Below the pieces are notes generated by a model. It searched no databases, had not been told where the DNA came from, and saw only the letters and a list, made by a program, of their open reading frames with translations. The position numbers were made by a program, and so were the translations under genes. A DNA stretch of 5,693 nt from Acidobacteriota bacterium (lineage in GTDB: Bacteria; Acidobacteriota; Terriglobia; 20CM-2-55-15): assembly GCA_003223895.1 (NCBI GenBank), contig QHXD01000306.1, positions 1 to 5,693 of the forward strand, written 5' to 3'. Position 1 is the stretch's first letter, and each line of letters starts with the position of its first letter. Positions 1-5,693 of this stretch are shown in pieces.

Positions 1-1023
1 TCCCGGTGCAAAGCGGTCCTTAGTGGGGGAAAACATCGTTCCGAGAAAAAGCATAAAGCCGTCGGGATACTGATGATTGGGTCCGATGGCGTGGCTCACG
101 ATCTCCACAGGATCGCGACTGATCAGACTCATGGAACTTAGGCCCGTCAAGACAAACCCATCGGGACCTTCGATATCGAGGCCGATCTCAAGCTGGCGGA
201 CGTCATCGATCGTAAAGTGATTGTCGAAGAGCCGGACAAAAGGACCTATCGCGCACGAAGCGTTATTGTCCTTCGCTTTGCCCAGCAGCAGCGCGCTCCG
301 TCCTTCGAAGTCTCTCAGGTTCATGTCGTTGCCTAGTGTTGCACCTACGCTCTGACCCGTGCTGTTCACGGCCAGCACGACTTCGGGTTCGGGATTATTC
401 CATTCGGATTTCGCCAGGATCCCGACCTCGGCGCCGGTCCCGACGGCAGACAAAGGCTGTGATTTTGTGAAAATCTCAGCGTCTATCCCGATACCCACTT
501 CGAGATACTGCGACCAGGCCCCCTCGGCGATCAGGACATCCTTGAGGCGAAGAGCTTCAGGGGAACCGGGCTTCAGTCCGGACAGATTATCGCCGATGAT
601 CGAGACAATCGTCCGGCGAACCGTTTCCGCTTTTGACGGGTTGCCCCTTGCCTGTTCCTCGATCACCCGCTCGAGAAGGCTCGCTACGAACGTGACCCCG
701 CTGGCTTTGATCGCCTGCAGATCGCACGGCGCCAGAAACCACGGAACGCGGTTGTCCCGGCCATCAAAGGCTGAGTTTTCCAACACGTCATCCAGGGATC
801 CAAGCCGGGGCAATGGTCCGGCCCGGCGAATGGCTGTCGCGGGATCGCTGAGGTTGAAAAGTTGACTGGAAGTTGCAGCCGCGCGCGAAAGATCGTAAAG
901 ACCGTCGCGCCGGACGAGAACAGTTGTTGGACCATCGAGTTCGGGTGACCAGACACGCCCGACGAGAAGCGCCTGTTCGGCGTCTTCCGGTAAGCATGCC
1001 GCTGTGGTCAAACGATTTTTCAT
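1..1023 (-). CDS. FAH-family enzyme, XylX-like 2-keto-3-deoxy-pentonate dehydratase (C-terminus cut by window edge)
   Basis: The reading frame is open for 341 codons from ATG at 1023 to the window edge. The family normally runs to about 385-390 residues, so roughly 45-50 are missing. It carries the fumarylacetoacetate hydrolase fold: an N-terminal domain (about 1-90), then the catalytic domain. Recognisable blocks are APCDLQAIKASGVTF (98-112), LLERVIEEQARG (116-127), WSQYLEVGIG (170-179), NNPEPEVVL (209-217), GNDMNLRDFEGRSALLLGKA (231-250) and HQYPDGF (317-323). Probable Mg2+ ligands are E212, E214 and D233, with K251 nearby; this spacing resembles archaeal 2-keto-3-deoxy-arabinonate dehydratase. 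From memory, the whole protein closely resembles Caulobacter XylX, which dehydrates 2-keto-3-deoxy-D-xylonate to alpha-ketoglutarate semialdehyde in the cytoplasmic Weimberg pathway. The exact substrate (xylose, arabinose or another sugar acid) is inferred. The start is the only in-frame ATG before the upstream stop at 1084-1086; no strong ribosome site precedes it, only a weak GAG. It lies 78 bases downstream of the receptor on the same strand, possibly co-transcribed. Confidence 0.9.
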   Translation of the reverse strand, partial: MKNRLTTAACLPEDAEQALLVGRVWSPELDGPTTVLVRRDGLYDLSRAAATSSQLFNLSDPATAIRRAGPLPRLGSLDDVLENSAFDGRDNRVPWFLAPCDLQAIKASGVTFVASLLERVIEEQARGNPSKAETVRRTIVSIIGDNLSGLKPGSPEALRLKDVLIAEGAWSQYLEVGIGIDAEIFTKSQPLSAVGTGAEVGILAKSEWNNPEPEVVLAVNSTGQSVGATLGNDMNLRDFEGRSALLLGKAKDNNASCAIGPFVRLFDNHFTIDDVRQLEIGLDIEGPDGFVLTGLSSMSLISRDPVEIVSHAIGPNHQYPDGFMLFLGTMFSPTKDRFAPG

Positions 1024-1043
1024 GCGCCGCTCATGTTGCGACG

Positions 1044-1082
1044 GATTCTTGCCGCGGCTGGAACACGCGCGCGGCAAGAATC
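1044..1082 (-). repeat. Perfect 13-bp inverted repeat between receptor and dehydratase genes
   Basis: The arms 1044-1056 and 1070-1082 are exact reverse complements (GATTCTTGCCGCG / CGCGGCAAGAATC), with a 13-base loop. On the minus-strand transcript the stem begins about 19 bases after the receptor stop codon and ends 20 bases before the dehydratase ATG. No T-run follows it in the minus direction, so it is not a standard intrinsic terminator for the receptor gene. In the plus direction it is followed by a T/A-rich stretch (TTTAATTT), but no plus-strand gene leads into it. Likely roles are partial attenuation, protection of the receptor mRNA 3' end, or control of ribosome access to the next gene. 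The structure is seen directly; the role is inferred. Confidence 0.75.
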
Positions 1083-1101
1083 TTTAATTTGTTGGCGCAG
1101 G

Positions 1102-4100
1102 TCAGAACTTGAACCGCATGCCGATTTCGATTCGCCGCGGATCTAGAACGCTGGTGAGGTTCGTGCTCCCGAAACCCTGCCGGTATTGATTGTAGAGATC
1201 CTGCGCCGAAGCGTTCGGATTCGACGCCTGGAGGTTGGCACGCAGTTGTTCGGGACTATTGAAGATCGAATAGCCATCGGATAGCTGCGCTCCCTTCATC
1301 TTATATGTAACCGACGTGTTCAAGCTATATGTGGTCAACGTGTTCGTTATGTTCAAGGTCTGCCGGCGCGTATTGTTGAAGAGATTGAAGAAACTTGCGC
1401 GTAATTCCATTCCCATACTTTCGTGGATCGGGAAGGTCTTGCGGACCGTCACGTCATTGGAGATTGTTCCCTGCAACCACAGGTAGTTGCGAGAGCCGAG
1501 TCCCGGATTCCCTATGTCCGGAAGAGCAAACGCATTGATGTCGAACATGTGATACGGATCGCTTCCACGCTTATTGGGATTGGAAGTGGGCTGAAGGCGA
1601 GGCGCGAGGTCTGGACTTCCGGTGAAAATGGTGTTGAGGTTGGCAACGGGCTGCGTGCTGTTGGCGTAGGTCAGAGAAAAACCCGCCGCATTGGTTGAGG
1701 AGACCATGGGCGTAGTCGGCATTCCGCTGAGGAAGCTGATGATGTGGGCCACACTCCAGCCGTCCAATGCCTGGCGGGCAAATCCGTTATTCCATCCCAG
1801 CCGTTTGGGCAAACTGGGCACGTCGTACACATAGTTAATGGTCACGTTGTGAGCACGATCGTTATTCGCCTGATAGCCGGTGTAGTCCTTCCAACGGTAG
1901 GACCAAAGCCCAGGGTTTTCAATGCCGCTGATCAGCTTGCCATAGGTATGCACCACCTGCAGGGAGAGTCCGTTGCTCATGCGCTTGGTGATGTTCGTCT
2001 GCAGCGAGTTATAGCGGTTATTCCCGACGTTACTGATCTGCGTGAGGGTGTTGAACCCCTGGTAAGGCCGCATCAGATTGCTGTCGACAAGCCGCGTGCC
2101 GGGAAGAGGTCCCGGATTTGAGGCAGTGACCGGCCCCGCGAAGTTGTTGCCGGCCAAACGTGGATCGATGTATTTGGGATCGAAGCCGGCTCCTGCTGGA
2201 ACAGCGTTAATGTTGAAAGAAATGATCTGATGTTGCTGAACGTTGCCGATGTAGGCGACGTCCAGGACGAACCCGCCGGGTAGTTCGCGCTGCACCGACA
2301 AGCTGTAATCGTAGATCGTGGGCACCTTGTTGCTGGATTCATCCAGCACGCCGAAACTGCGCGGCGAAAGACGCTTCACACCGGGGTTGGAAAGCGTGGC
2401 CAGACTTGTCTGGCGATAGTCGATCTGGTCGGCCAGGCCGTTTTCGAAATTGTTAATGGCCTGGGTGATCGTCGGCCGATTGTAGGACCAGCCAAATCCC
2501 CCCCGGAACACCGTCTTCGGAAGCGCCTGCCATGCGAAACCTCCACGCGGAGCGAACAACACGGCCCTCGGATCGCGGATTCCCGCTCTGCCGGCTGCGG
2601 CCGAGCCCAGCGGGACGACGCCGTCCAAAGGATCACCGGATCCGGGAACCAGCGAATACAGCAATGCACTAAAGACAGTCGGAGGAAGCGGATTGTTCGG
2701 GAAGGCTGGATCGATCAGCGTCCTCGTGTTGGCCGGATTCACGATGTAGTAACGGGGCGCCTTCCTGGGATCGTACAGGCTCGGTACGAAGACCGCGTCC
2801 AGGGTCCTGGACGGATTCGTGTTGTATTCAGACGGGATATGGTAGAGGCGCACACCGTAATCAAGAGTCAACTTTGATGTCGCCTTCCAGGTGTCCTGAA
2901 TAAAGAAGTGGACGTCCCGATAGATCGAGTACTTGTGCGCTTCGTTGTTGACCTGCTGGAACTGCGACACGGCGCCGGTCAGCAGGTTGGCCGGAGCATA
3001 TCCCATATCCACATTGCTCGCGGAGTCCACAGCGAAGTTAAAAAGACCAAATTGGTTGGAGGTGTCTTTCTCGTTCTTCTTGTTCTGGATGAACTGAACG
3101 CCGGTCTTGACGACGTGCGTTCCGTGGGTCCAGGTCCAGTTGCTCGATAACTGCCATTCCGGGGCAATGGCGCGCCAGGGAAACCGTGGGAAACCATAAT
3201 CGGACCACCCGGTGTTGGTGAACTGAGGCAGAATATTCAGGGGAGTCTGAAACGGGAGCGGAAGATCTCCAAGTCCTACCTTTGTACGGTCCACCCTGTC
3301 GGGATACGCTGCGATCTCGAGTGCGCTGTTGACGTCATCCTTCTGGTAATTCAACATCGTCTCGTTCACCAGCGCCGGAGTGAAAATATGCGTGACATTG
3401 GCCGTAAGAGCAACGTCTGTACGGTTCCAGCCGGTTAAGTTGAAAGGCATGAATCCAACCGAACCTGGCCCGCGGTTGCGCAGCCGTTGAATGTCATGAC
3501 TGTAGCGGACATAGGCACGGGTCTTGTCGTCAACGTTCCAGTCCACTCTTCCGACATTCAGCCAGCGGCGGTCCTTGTTCGGAAGGATGTTGAGATAGTT
3601 GATGCCATTGGTGCCGGCGTAGTTGGGCTCGGGAAACGTTTTGGCGATCGCCAGACCAAGAGGACTCAGCAGGCTGGCCGGGATCTTCATGCCCGGAACC
3701 GGCGTCGGTGACCCAGCGGCCTGCGTGCCCGGCATATAAATCGTGGGCCGCGTGCCGTCCGGATTGAATGTCTGTGAGAAATCGCCGATTCTCTCGAGCG
3801 CGGTCGGAACGCGAGTCTGCTCTGCGACCGACGGATTAAAGACCTTGGTGTTCTCCTGATTAAAAAAGAAGAACAGCTTGTCGCGCTTGATGGGGCCGCC
3901 CAGGTTGCCGCCGAAGTAGTTGTAACGATACTTGGGGCGCGGCACTCCGAGGAAGTTGTTGTCGGCGGAATTGGCGTTGAGGACTTCATTCCGGAGGTAA
4001 TCCCAAGCCGTGCCATGCCATTTGTTGCTGCCCGACTTCGTGACAACGTTCACCACGACGCCTGCGCGGATGCCGTATTCGGCCTGGAAATTGTTGGTGA

Positions 4101-4776
4101 GAACCGAAACTTCCTGGATCGATTCCAGGCTGGGCGTCACGGTCGTCTTTCCATCGTTGCCATGATCGACGTTGCTGCCGCCGTCCAGATTCATCTGGGT
4201 CTGTCTGCCGTCCTTGCCATTCACTCGAAAATCGTTATAGCCGGTGGAGTCGAGCTCGCGGCCAACGATGCCTTGATTATTAACAGGGGCTGCGCCGGGG
4301 ATAATTTTCAACAGCGTCGACCAGTTGCGTCCCTGCGCGGGCATTTCTGTCACTTGAGCGGATTGAATGGCAGTCGCACGGATACCATTCTCAGTCTGAA
4401 TCAATGGAGCTTCCGCAGTGACGTCGATAGTCGTGGCGGGTGCACCTTCGACCTCCAGGGTAATCATGCCCAGCGCGAGGTTCTGAAACGCGTTTAGTGT
4501 CAGGCTTGCAAGCTTTTTCTGCTTGAACCCCGGGAGCTCGATGGTCAATGAATAGTCGCTGGCCACCAATGATGGGATGTTGAAAAGGCCTGCTTCGTTT
4601 GTTAAGGTGACGCGTTCCGTGTTCGTGGAAAGCTGGACAACGCGCACGGTAGCACCCGGCAACCGGGCTTCAGTGGAGTCCGTCACCGTTCCGGTGATCG
4701 AGCCCAGACCAGATTGCGCATATGCCCCAACGTTAAAGAGTGTGACCATTATCGCCAGCCGGATGCTTGTGTACAT
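1102..4776 (-). CDS. TonB-dependent outer-membrane receptor, Oar-like, with carboxypeptidase-regulatory-like domain
   Basis: An intact 1224-residue outer-membrane protein. Residues 1-20 form a signal peptide (basic R6, hydrophobic 7-18, cleavage expected at AYA/QS). Residues about 24-108 are a carboxypeptidase-regulatory-like beta-sandwich (GTVTDSTEARLPGATV). The plug spans about 118-250, with MPAQGRNWSTLLKIIPGA (145-162), the FRVNG...QMNLDGGSNVD region (183-204) and the AEYGIRAGVVVNVVTKSGSN segment (232-251). The barrel follows, opening with NYFGGNLGGPI (286-296) and KLFFFFNQE (300-308), and ends in the aromatic strand IGMRFKF expected by the BAM machinery. No clear TonB box is visible, as is common in this class. 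ATG 4776 is supported by a strong Shine-Dalgarno eight bases upstream. These proteins take up large substrates using TonB energy, and in Acidobacteriota they often lie beside carbohydrate genes. The substrate cannot be read from sequence; the downstream XylX-like gene hints at pentose-derived material. It could be structural or adhesive rather than a transporter, as is suggested for some Oar proteins. Confidence 0.96.
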   Translation of the reverse strand: MYTSIRLAIMVTLFNVGAYAQSGLGSITGTVTDSTEARLPGATVRVVQLSTNTERVTLTNEAGLFNIPSLVASDYSLTIELPGFKQKKLASLTLNAFQNLALGMITLEVEGAPATTIDVTAEAPLIQTENGIRATAIQSAQVTEMPAQGRNWSTLLKIIPGAAPVNNQGIVGRELDSTGYNDFRVNGKDGRQTQMNLDGGSNVDHGNDGKTTVTPSLESIQEVSVLTNNFQAEYGIRAGVVVNVVTKSGSNKWHGTAWDYLRNEVLNANSADNNFLGVPRPKYRYNYFGGNLGGPIKRDKLFFFFNQENTKVFNPSVAEQTRVPTALERIGDFSQTFNPDGTRPTIYMPGTQAAGSPTPVPGMKIPASLLSPLGLAIAKTFPEPNYAGTNGINYLNILPNKDRRWLNVGRVDWNVDDKTRAYVRYSHDIQRLRNRGPGSVGFMPFNLTGWNRTDVALTANVTHIFTPALVNETMLNYQKDDVNSALEIAAYPDRVDRTKVGLGDLPLPFQTPLNILPQFTNTGWSDYGFPRFPWRAIAPEWQLSSNWTWTHGTHVVKTGVQFIQNKKNEKDTSNQFGLFNFAVDSASNVDMGYAPANLLTGAVSQFQQVNNEAHKYSIYRDVHFFIQDTWKATSKLTLDYGVRLYHIPSEYNTNPSRTLDAVFVPSLYDPRKAPRYYIVNPANTRTLIDPAFPNNPLPPTVFSALLYSLVPGSGDPLDGVVPLGSAAAGRAGIRDPRAVLFAPRGGFAWQALPKTVFRGGFGWSYNRPTITQAINNFENGLADQIDYRQTSLATLSNPGVKRLSPRSFGVLDESSNKVPTIYDYSLSVQRELPGGFVLDVAYIGNVQQHQIISFNINAVPAGAGFDPKYIDPRLAGNNFAGPVTASNPGPLPGTRLVDSNLMRPYQGFNTLTQISNVGNNRYNSLQTNITKRMSNGLSLQVVHTYGKLISGIENPGLWSYRWKDYTGYQANNDRAHNVTINYVYDVPSLPKRLGWNNGFARQALDGWSVAHIISFLSGMPTTPMVSSTNAAGFSLTYANSTQPVANLNTIFTGSPDLAPRLQPTSNPNKRGSDPYHMFDINAFALPDIGNPGLGSRNYLWLQGTISNDVTVRKTFPIHESMGMELRASFFNLFNNTRRQTLNITNTLTTYSLNTSVTYKMKGAQLSDGYSIFNSPEQLRANLQASNPNASAQDLYNQYRQGFGSTNLTSVLDPRRIEIGMRFKF

Positions 4777-4784
4777 TTCAGATT

Positions 4785-4790
4785 CCTCCC
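4785..4790 (-). promoter_or_regulatory. Strong Shine-Dalgarno of the TonB-dependent receptor
   Basis: The minus-strand sequence reads GGGAGG, then eight bases, then the ATG at 4776. The purine run continues upstream (AAAGGGGAAGGGAGG). This near-ideal site fixes the receptor start. No convincing sigma-70 promoter was found upstream of it on this strand. Confidence 0.85.
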
Positions 4791-4874
4791 TTCCCCTTTA
4801 AGCTTTACATTCAACTGTGGCGCATAGCTCACGCCGAAGGCCGGACAGTGCCTTGAGTGTAAAATAGATCTCGG

Positions 4875-4888
4875 AATCATCGATGATT
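4875..4888. promoter_or_regulatory. 14-bp perfect palindrome, possible operator upstream of the receptor
   Basis: AATCATCGATGATT at 4875-4888 is its own reverse complement and overlaps a second short palindrome, TGATCA (4888-4893). It lies about 100 bases upstream of the receptor start, where an operator for a dimeric regulator would fit. No matching regulator gene is in the window, and AT-rich palindromes of this size can occur by chance, so the regulatory role is a guess. Confidence 0.3.
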
Positions 4889-5054
4889 GATCATTGAGCG
4901 AAACGAATGTTGTCAGGGGCAAGTGTGCCTGTCAAGCAATATCTTAAGCAATGCCAAAGCCGGCGCTCGCGCCGAATGCACGAACTGCCACAACGGACCG
5001 GAATTGACGGCCGCCGGATTTACCAACGTCCTTCGTATCGGCAGCTCACTGTGA
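4887..5054 (+). pseudogene. Fragment of a c-type cytochrome (cytochrome c peroxidase-like) with a CXXCH motif
   Basis: A plus-strand frame with no stop between 4887 and the TGA at 5052-5054 encodes AECTNCHNGPELTAAGFTNV at about 4971-5030. CTNCH (4977-4991) is a classic CXXCH haem-c attachment site. The following NGPELT..GFTNV is the context seen in di-haem cytochrome c peroxidase / MauG-like proteins, where it usually follows a stretch such as LS.NAKAG; here LSNAKAGARAE precedes it. Only about 55 codons are open. There is no plausible start or ribosome site, no signal peptide, no second haem site and no axial methionine region, so this is a remnant rather than a gene. The short distance between NAKAG and CTNCH also suggests an internal deletion relative to the family. 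Its limits are approximate, and it ends where the receptor remnant begins in another frame. The motif is seen; the family assignment is from memory. Confidence 0.6.
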
Positions 5055-5227
5055 TCAATTGAAGACCGGGAACTTCCTGACGATTACCAGCGGCACTGAC
5101 CGCGCGTTAACCACGGCCGCAGGCCAAACCGGAAATCAGTTATTGGCAGACGTGTATGCTCCCGATAAGGGAAAGGCCTGCGGTCCAACAGGCGCCGCGT
5201 GCATCAGCTTTTTGAACAGGGCAGCGT

Positions 5228-5256
5228 TTGCGATTCCTGATTTGGGCACTTATTAT
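5228..5256 (+). promoter_or_regulatory. Candidate sigma-70 promoter for the VOC gene, at the inversion junction
   Basis: TTGCGA (5228-5233, four of six matches to TTGACA) is followed by exactly 17 bases and then TATTAT (5251-5256, five of six matches to TATAAT). Transcription would start near 5263, giving a leader of about 95 bases to the VOC ATG. The -10 hexamer spans the left junction of the inverted block. It is a pattern match only, without an extended -10. Confidence 0.35.
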
Positions 5257-5310
5257 ATTCAGCTGGATCAACCCCGGCCCCTGCACGGTGCCGCAGCCCA
5301 TGTTTCCCAC
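5254..5310 (-). other. 57-bp inverted block inside the receptor remnant
   Basis: Read on the minus strand, this block encodes VGNMGCGTVQGPGLIQLNI, which matches the GNMG..TVQGPG..Q conserved segment of Oar-like receptor C-termini. That segment should sit exactly here on the plus strand, between GTY (ending 5253) and the ISGCRVVREPVQ stretch (starting about 5314). The block is 19 whole codons long, so flipping it restores one continuous receptor frame. There are no inverted repeats at the ends; instead there are short direct near-repeats (CACTTAT at 5247-5253 and CACTTTAT at 5308-5315). The breakpoints are accurate to a few bases only. Confidence 0.65.
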
Positions 5311-5347
5311 TTTATTTCCGGTTGCCGGGTTGTTCGGGAACCGGTTC

Positions 5348-5353
5348 AGGAGG
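5348..5353 (+). promoter_or_regulatory. Shine-Dalgarno of the VOC gene
   Basis: AGGAGG ends four bases before the ATG at 5358, a strong match with slightly short spacing. A competing ATG at 5354 is in the frame of neither the remnant nor the VOC gene and does not give a VOC product. The site lies within the VQEDV codons of the receptor remnant. Confidence 0.75.
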
Positions 5354-5357
5354 ATGT

Positions 5358-5693
5358 ATGCGATTAGTTCTGCGGGTGATGGCCGCTTCGGCACTCATGG
5401 TCATGGCTTATGCGACGCAGGTCTCCGCACAGACCGGTTTTGCAAACATGTTCGACCATCTGCATCTCGCGGCTCCGGATCCGATTAAGGCCGCGGAATG
5501 GTACCGGAAAAATCTCGGCGGTCAGCCAACGACGGAAGGGACCGACCGGCTGATGTTCGGCGAGACGCGCGTCATTTTTCAACGGAACGAGAAGGCAACG
5601 CCCAGTGCGGGCAGCGTGGTCGACCACATCGGCTTCTCGGTCAGGGACGTCGATGCGGCGATGAAGGCGATGGAAGCTGACGGCGCGAAAATC
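5358..5693 (+). CDS. Exported VOC-family (glyoxalase/dioxygenase-fold) protein, C-terminus cut by window edge
   Basis: The frame is open for 112 codons to the window edge. Residues 1-24 look like a Sec signal peptide: R2 and R6, then a hydrophobic, alanine/methionine-rich core, with cleavage expected at VSA/Q. The mature part starts FDHLHLAAPDPIKAAEWYRK (32-51), the first beta-alpha unit of a vicinal-oxygen-chelate module; H34 is at the usual first metal-ligand position. VDHIGFSVRDVDAAMKAMEA (88-107) starts a second unit, with H90 in the matching place. VOC proteins use a divalent metal in isomerases, dioxygenases, lyases and resistance proteins, so the reaction cannot be named. A secreted VOC protein is unusual against the mainly cytoplasmic family, but such forms occur in Acidobacteriota. 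It is divergent from the TonB receptor. ATG 5358 is chosen for the Shine-Dalgarno and the complete signal peptide; ATG 5379 would remove the basic start of the signal. Confidence 0.88.
   Translation, partial: MRLVLRVMAASALMVMAYATQVSAQTGFANMFDHLHLAAPDPIKAAEWYRKNLGGQPTTEGTDRLMFGETRVIFQRNEKATPSAGSVVDHIGFSVRDVDAAMKAMEADGAKI

Larger units (their letters stand above)
5050..5357 (+). pseudogene. C-terminal remnant of a second TonB-dependent receptor, with an internal inverted block
   Basis: From about 5050 the plus frame reads LKTGNFLTITSGTDRAL (5059-5109), then GNQLLADVYAP (5140-5172) and FLNRAAFAIPDLGTY (5209-5253). These are hallmarks of the late barrel of Acidobacteriota Oar-like receptors. In that family GTY is normally followed by GN(M/L)G..(T/S)(V/I)QGPG..Q.D, then LSR.FR.RE. 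Here the first of these blocks is missing on the plus strand but present on the minus strand (5254-5310). The second resumes on plus as ISGCRVVREPVQ (about 5314-5349). The frame stops at 5365-5367, inside the next gene. There is no N-terminus, signal peptide, plug or barrel end, so it cannot work as a receptor. The sequence differs clearly from the C-terminus of the intact receptor in this window, so it is not a recent local duplicate of it. Confidence 0.75.

Noticed and set aside
359..865. Plus-strand open frame of 168 codons
   Set aside because: It lies antisense within the XylX-like gene, which has strong family motifs in the minus frame; the plus product has low-complexity Ser/Arg-rich composition and no recognisable domain.
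684..997. Short minus-strand frames near the start of the dehydratase
   Set aside because: They are other-frame shadows; the in-frame product from 1023 carries all the conserved FAH-family blocks.
1044..1082. Intrinsic terminator for the receptor gene
   Set aside because: The stem is not followed by a T-run on the minus strand; it is kept as an inverted repeat of uncertain role.
4015..4497. Plus-strand open frame of 160 codons
   Set aside because: It is antisense to the plug domain of the receptor, with no ribosome site and no family resemblance.
4777..4920. Sigma-70 promoter for the receptor
   Set aside because: CTGACA (minus strand, near 4912-4917) and weak A/T hexamers such as TATTTT are present, but no pair has suitable spacing and match quality.
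5254..5310. Phase-variable invertible switch
   Set aside because: There are no inverted repeats at the ends and no recombinase gene in the window; the host frame is a dead fragment, so a one-time inversion is more likely.
5140..5394. Minus-strand 84-codon gene
   Set aside because: Only the 19 codons of the inverted block resemble a known family; the flanks match the receptor family on the plus strand.
5228..5488. Plus-strand 86-codon gene
   Set aside because: It is out of frame with both the receptor remnant and the VOC gene, each of which has clear family motifs.

Overview
This window most resembles soil Acidobacteriota (Solibacter-like). The argument is the large receptor: a signal peptide, a carboxypeptidase-regulatory-like domain, a plug and a very long Oar-like barrel is an architecture massively expanded in that phylum. 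This is a family-level inference, because no rRNA or other taxonomic marker is present.

Layout. Bases 1-1023 (minus strand) hold a gene open at the left edge, encoding a fumarylacetoacetate-hydrolase-fold enzyme of the XylX / 2-keto-3-deoxy-pentonate dehydratase type. After a 78-base gap containing a perfect 13-bp stem, bases 1102-4776 (minus strand) encode an intact 1224-residue TonB-dependent outer-membrane receptor. The two genes point the same way, receptor first. They may form a uptake-plus-catabolism pair for a pentose-containing substrate; this is inference.

Bases 4777-5357 contain no intact gene but are not empty. Next to the receptor come a strong ribosome-binding site and a 14-bp palindrome. 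Then follow two plus-strand gene remnants end to end: a c-type cytochrome piece with a CXXCH haem motif (about 4887-5054), and the C-terminal piece of a second TonB-dependent receptor (about 5050-5357). Inside the second remnant a 57-bp block (about 5254-5310) reads as the expected receptor sequence only on the opposite strand. Reversing it restores the family pattern in frame, so this looks like a fossil micro-inversion. Its left junction also forms a good -10 promoter hexamer, and the end of the remnant supplies the Shine-Dalgarno of the next gene.

Bases 5358-5693 (plus strand) begin a gene for an exported VOC (glyoxalase/dioxygenase-fold) protein, cut by the right edge. It is divergent from the receptor and may be driven by the promoter formed within the remnant.
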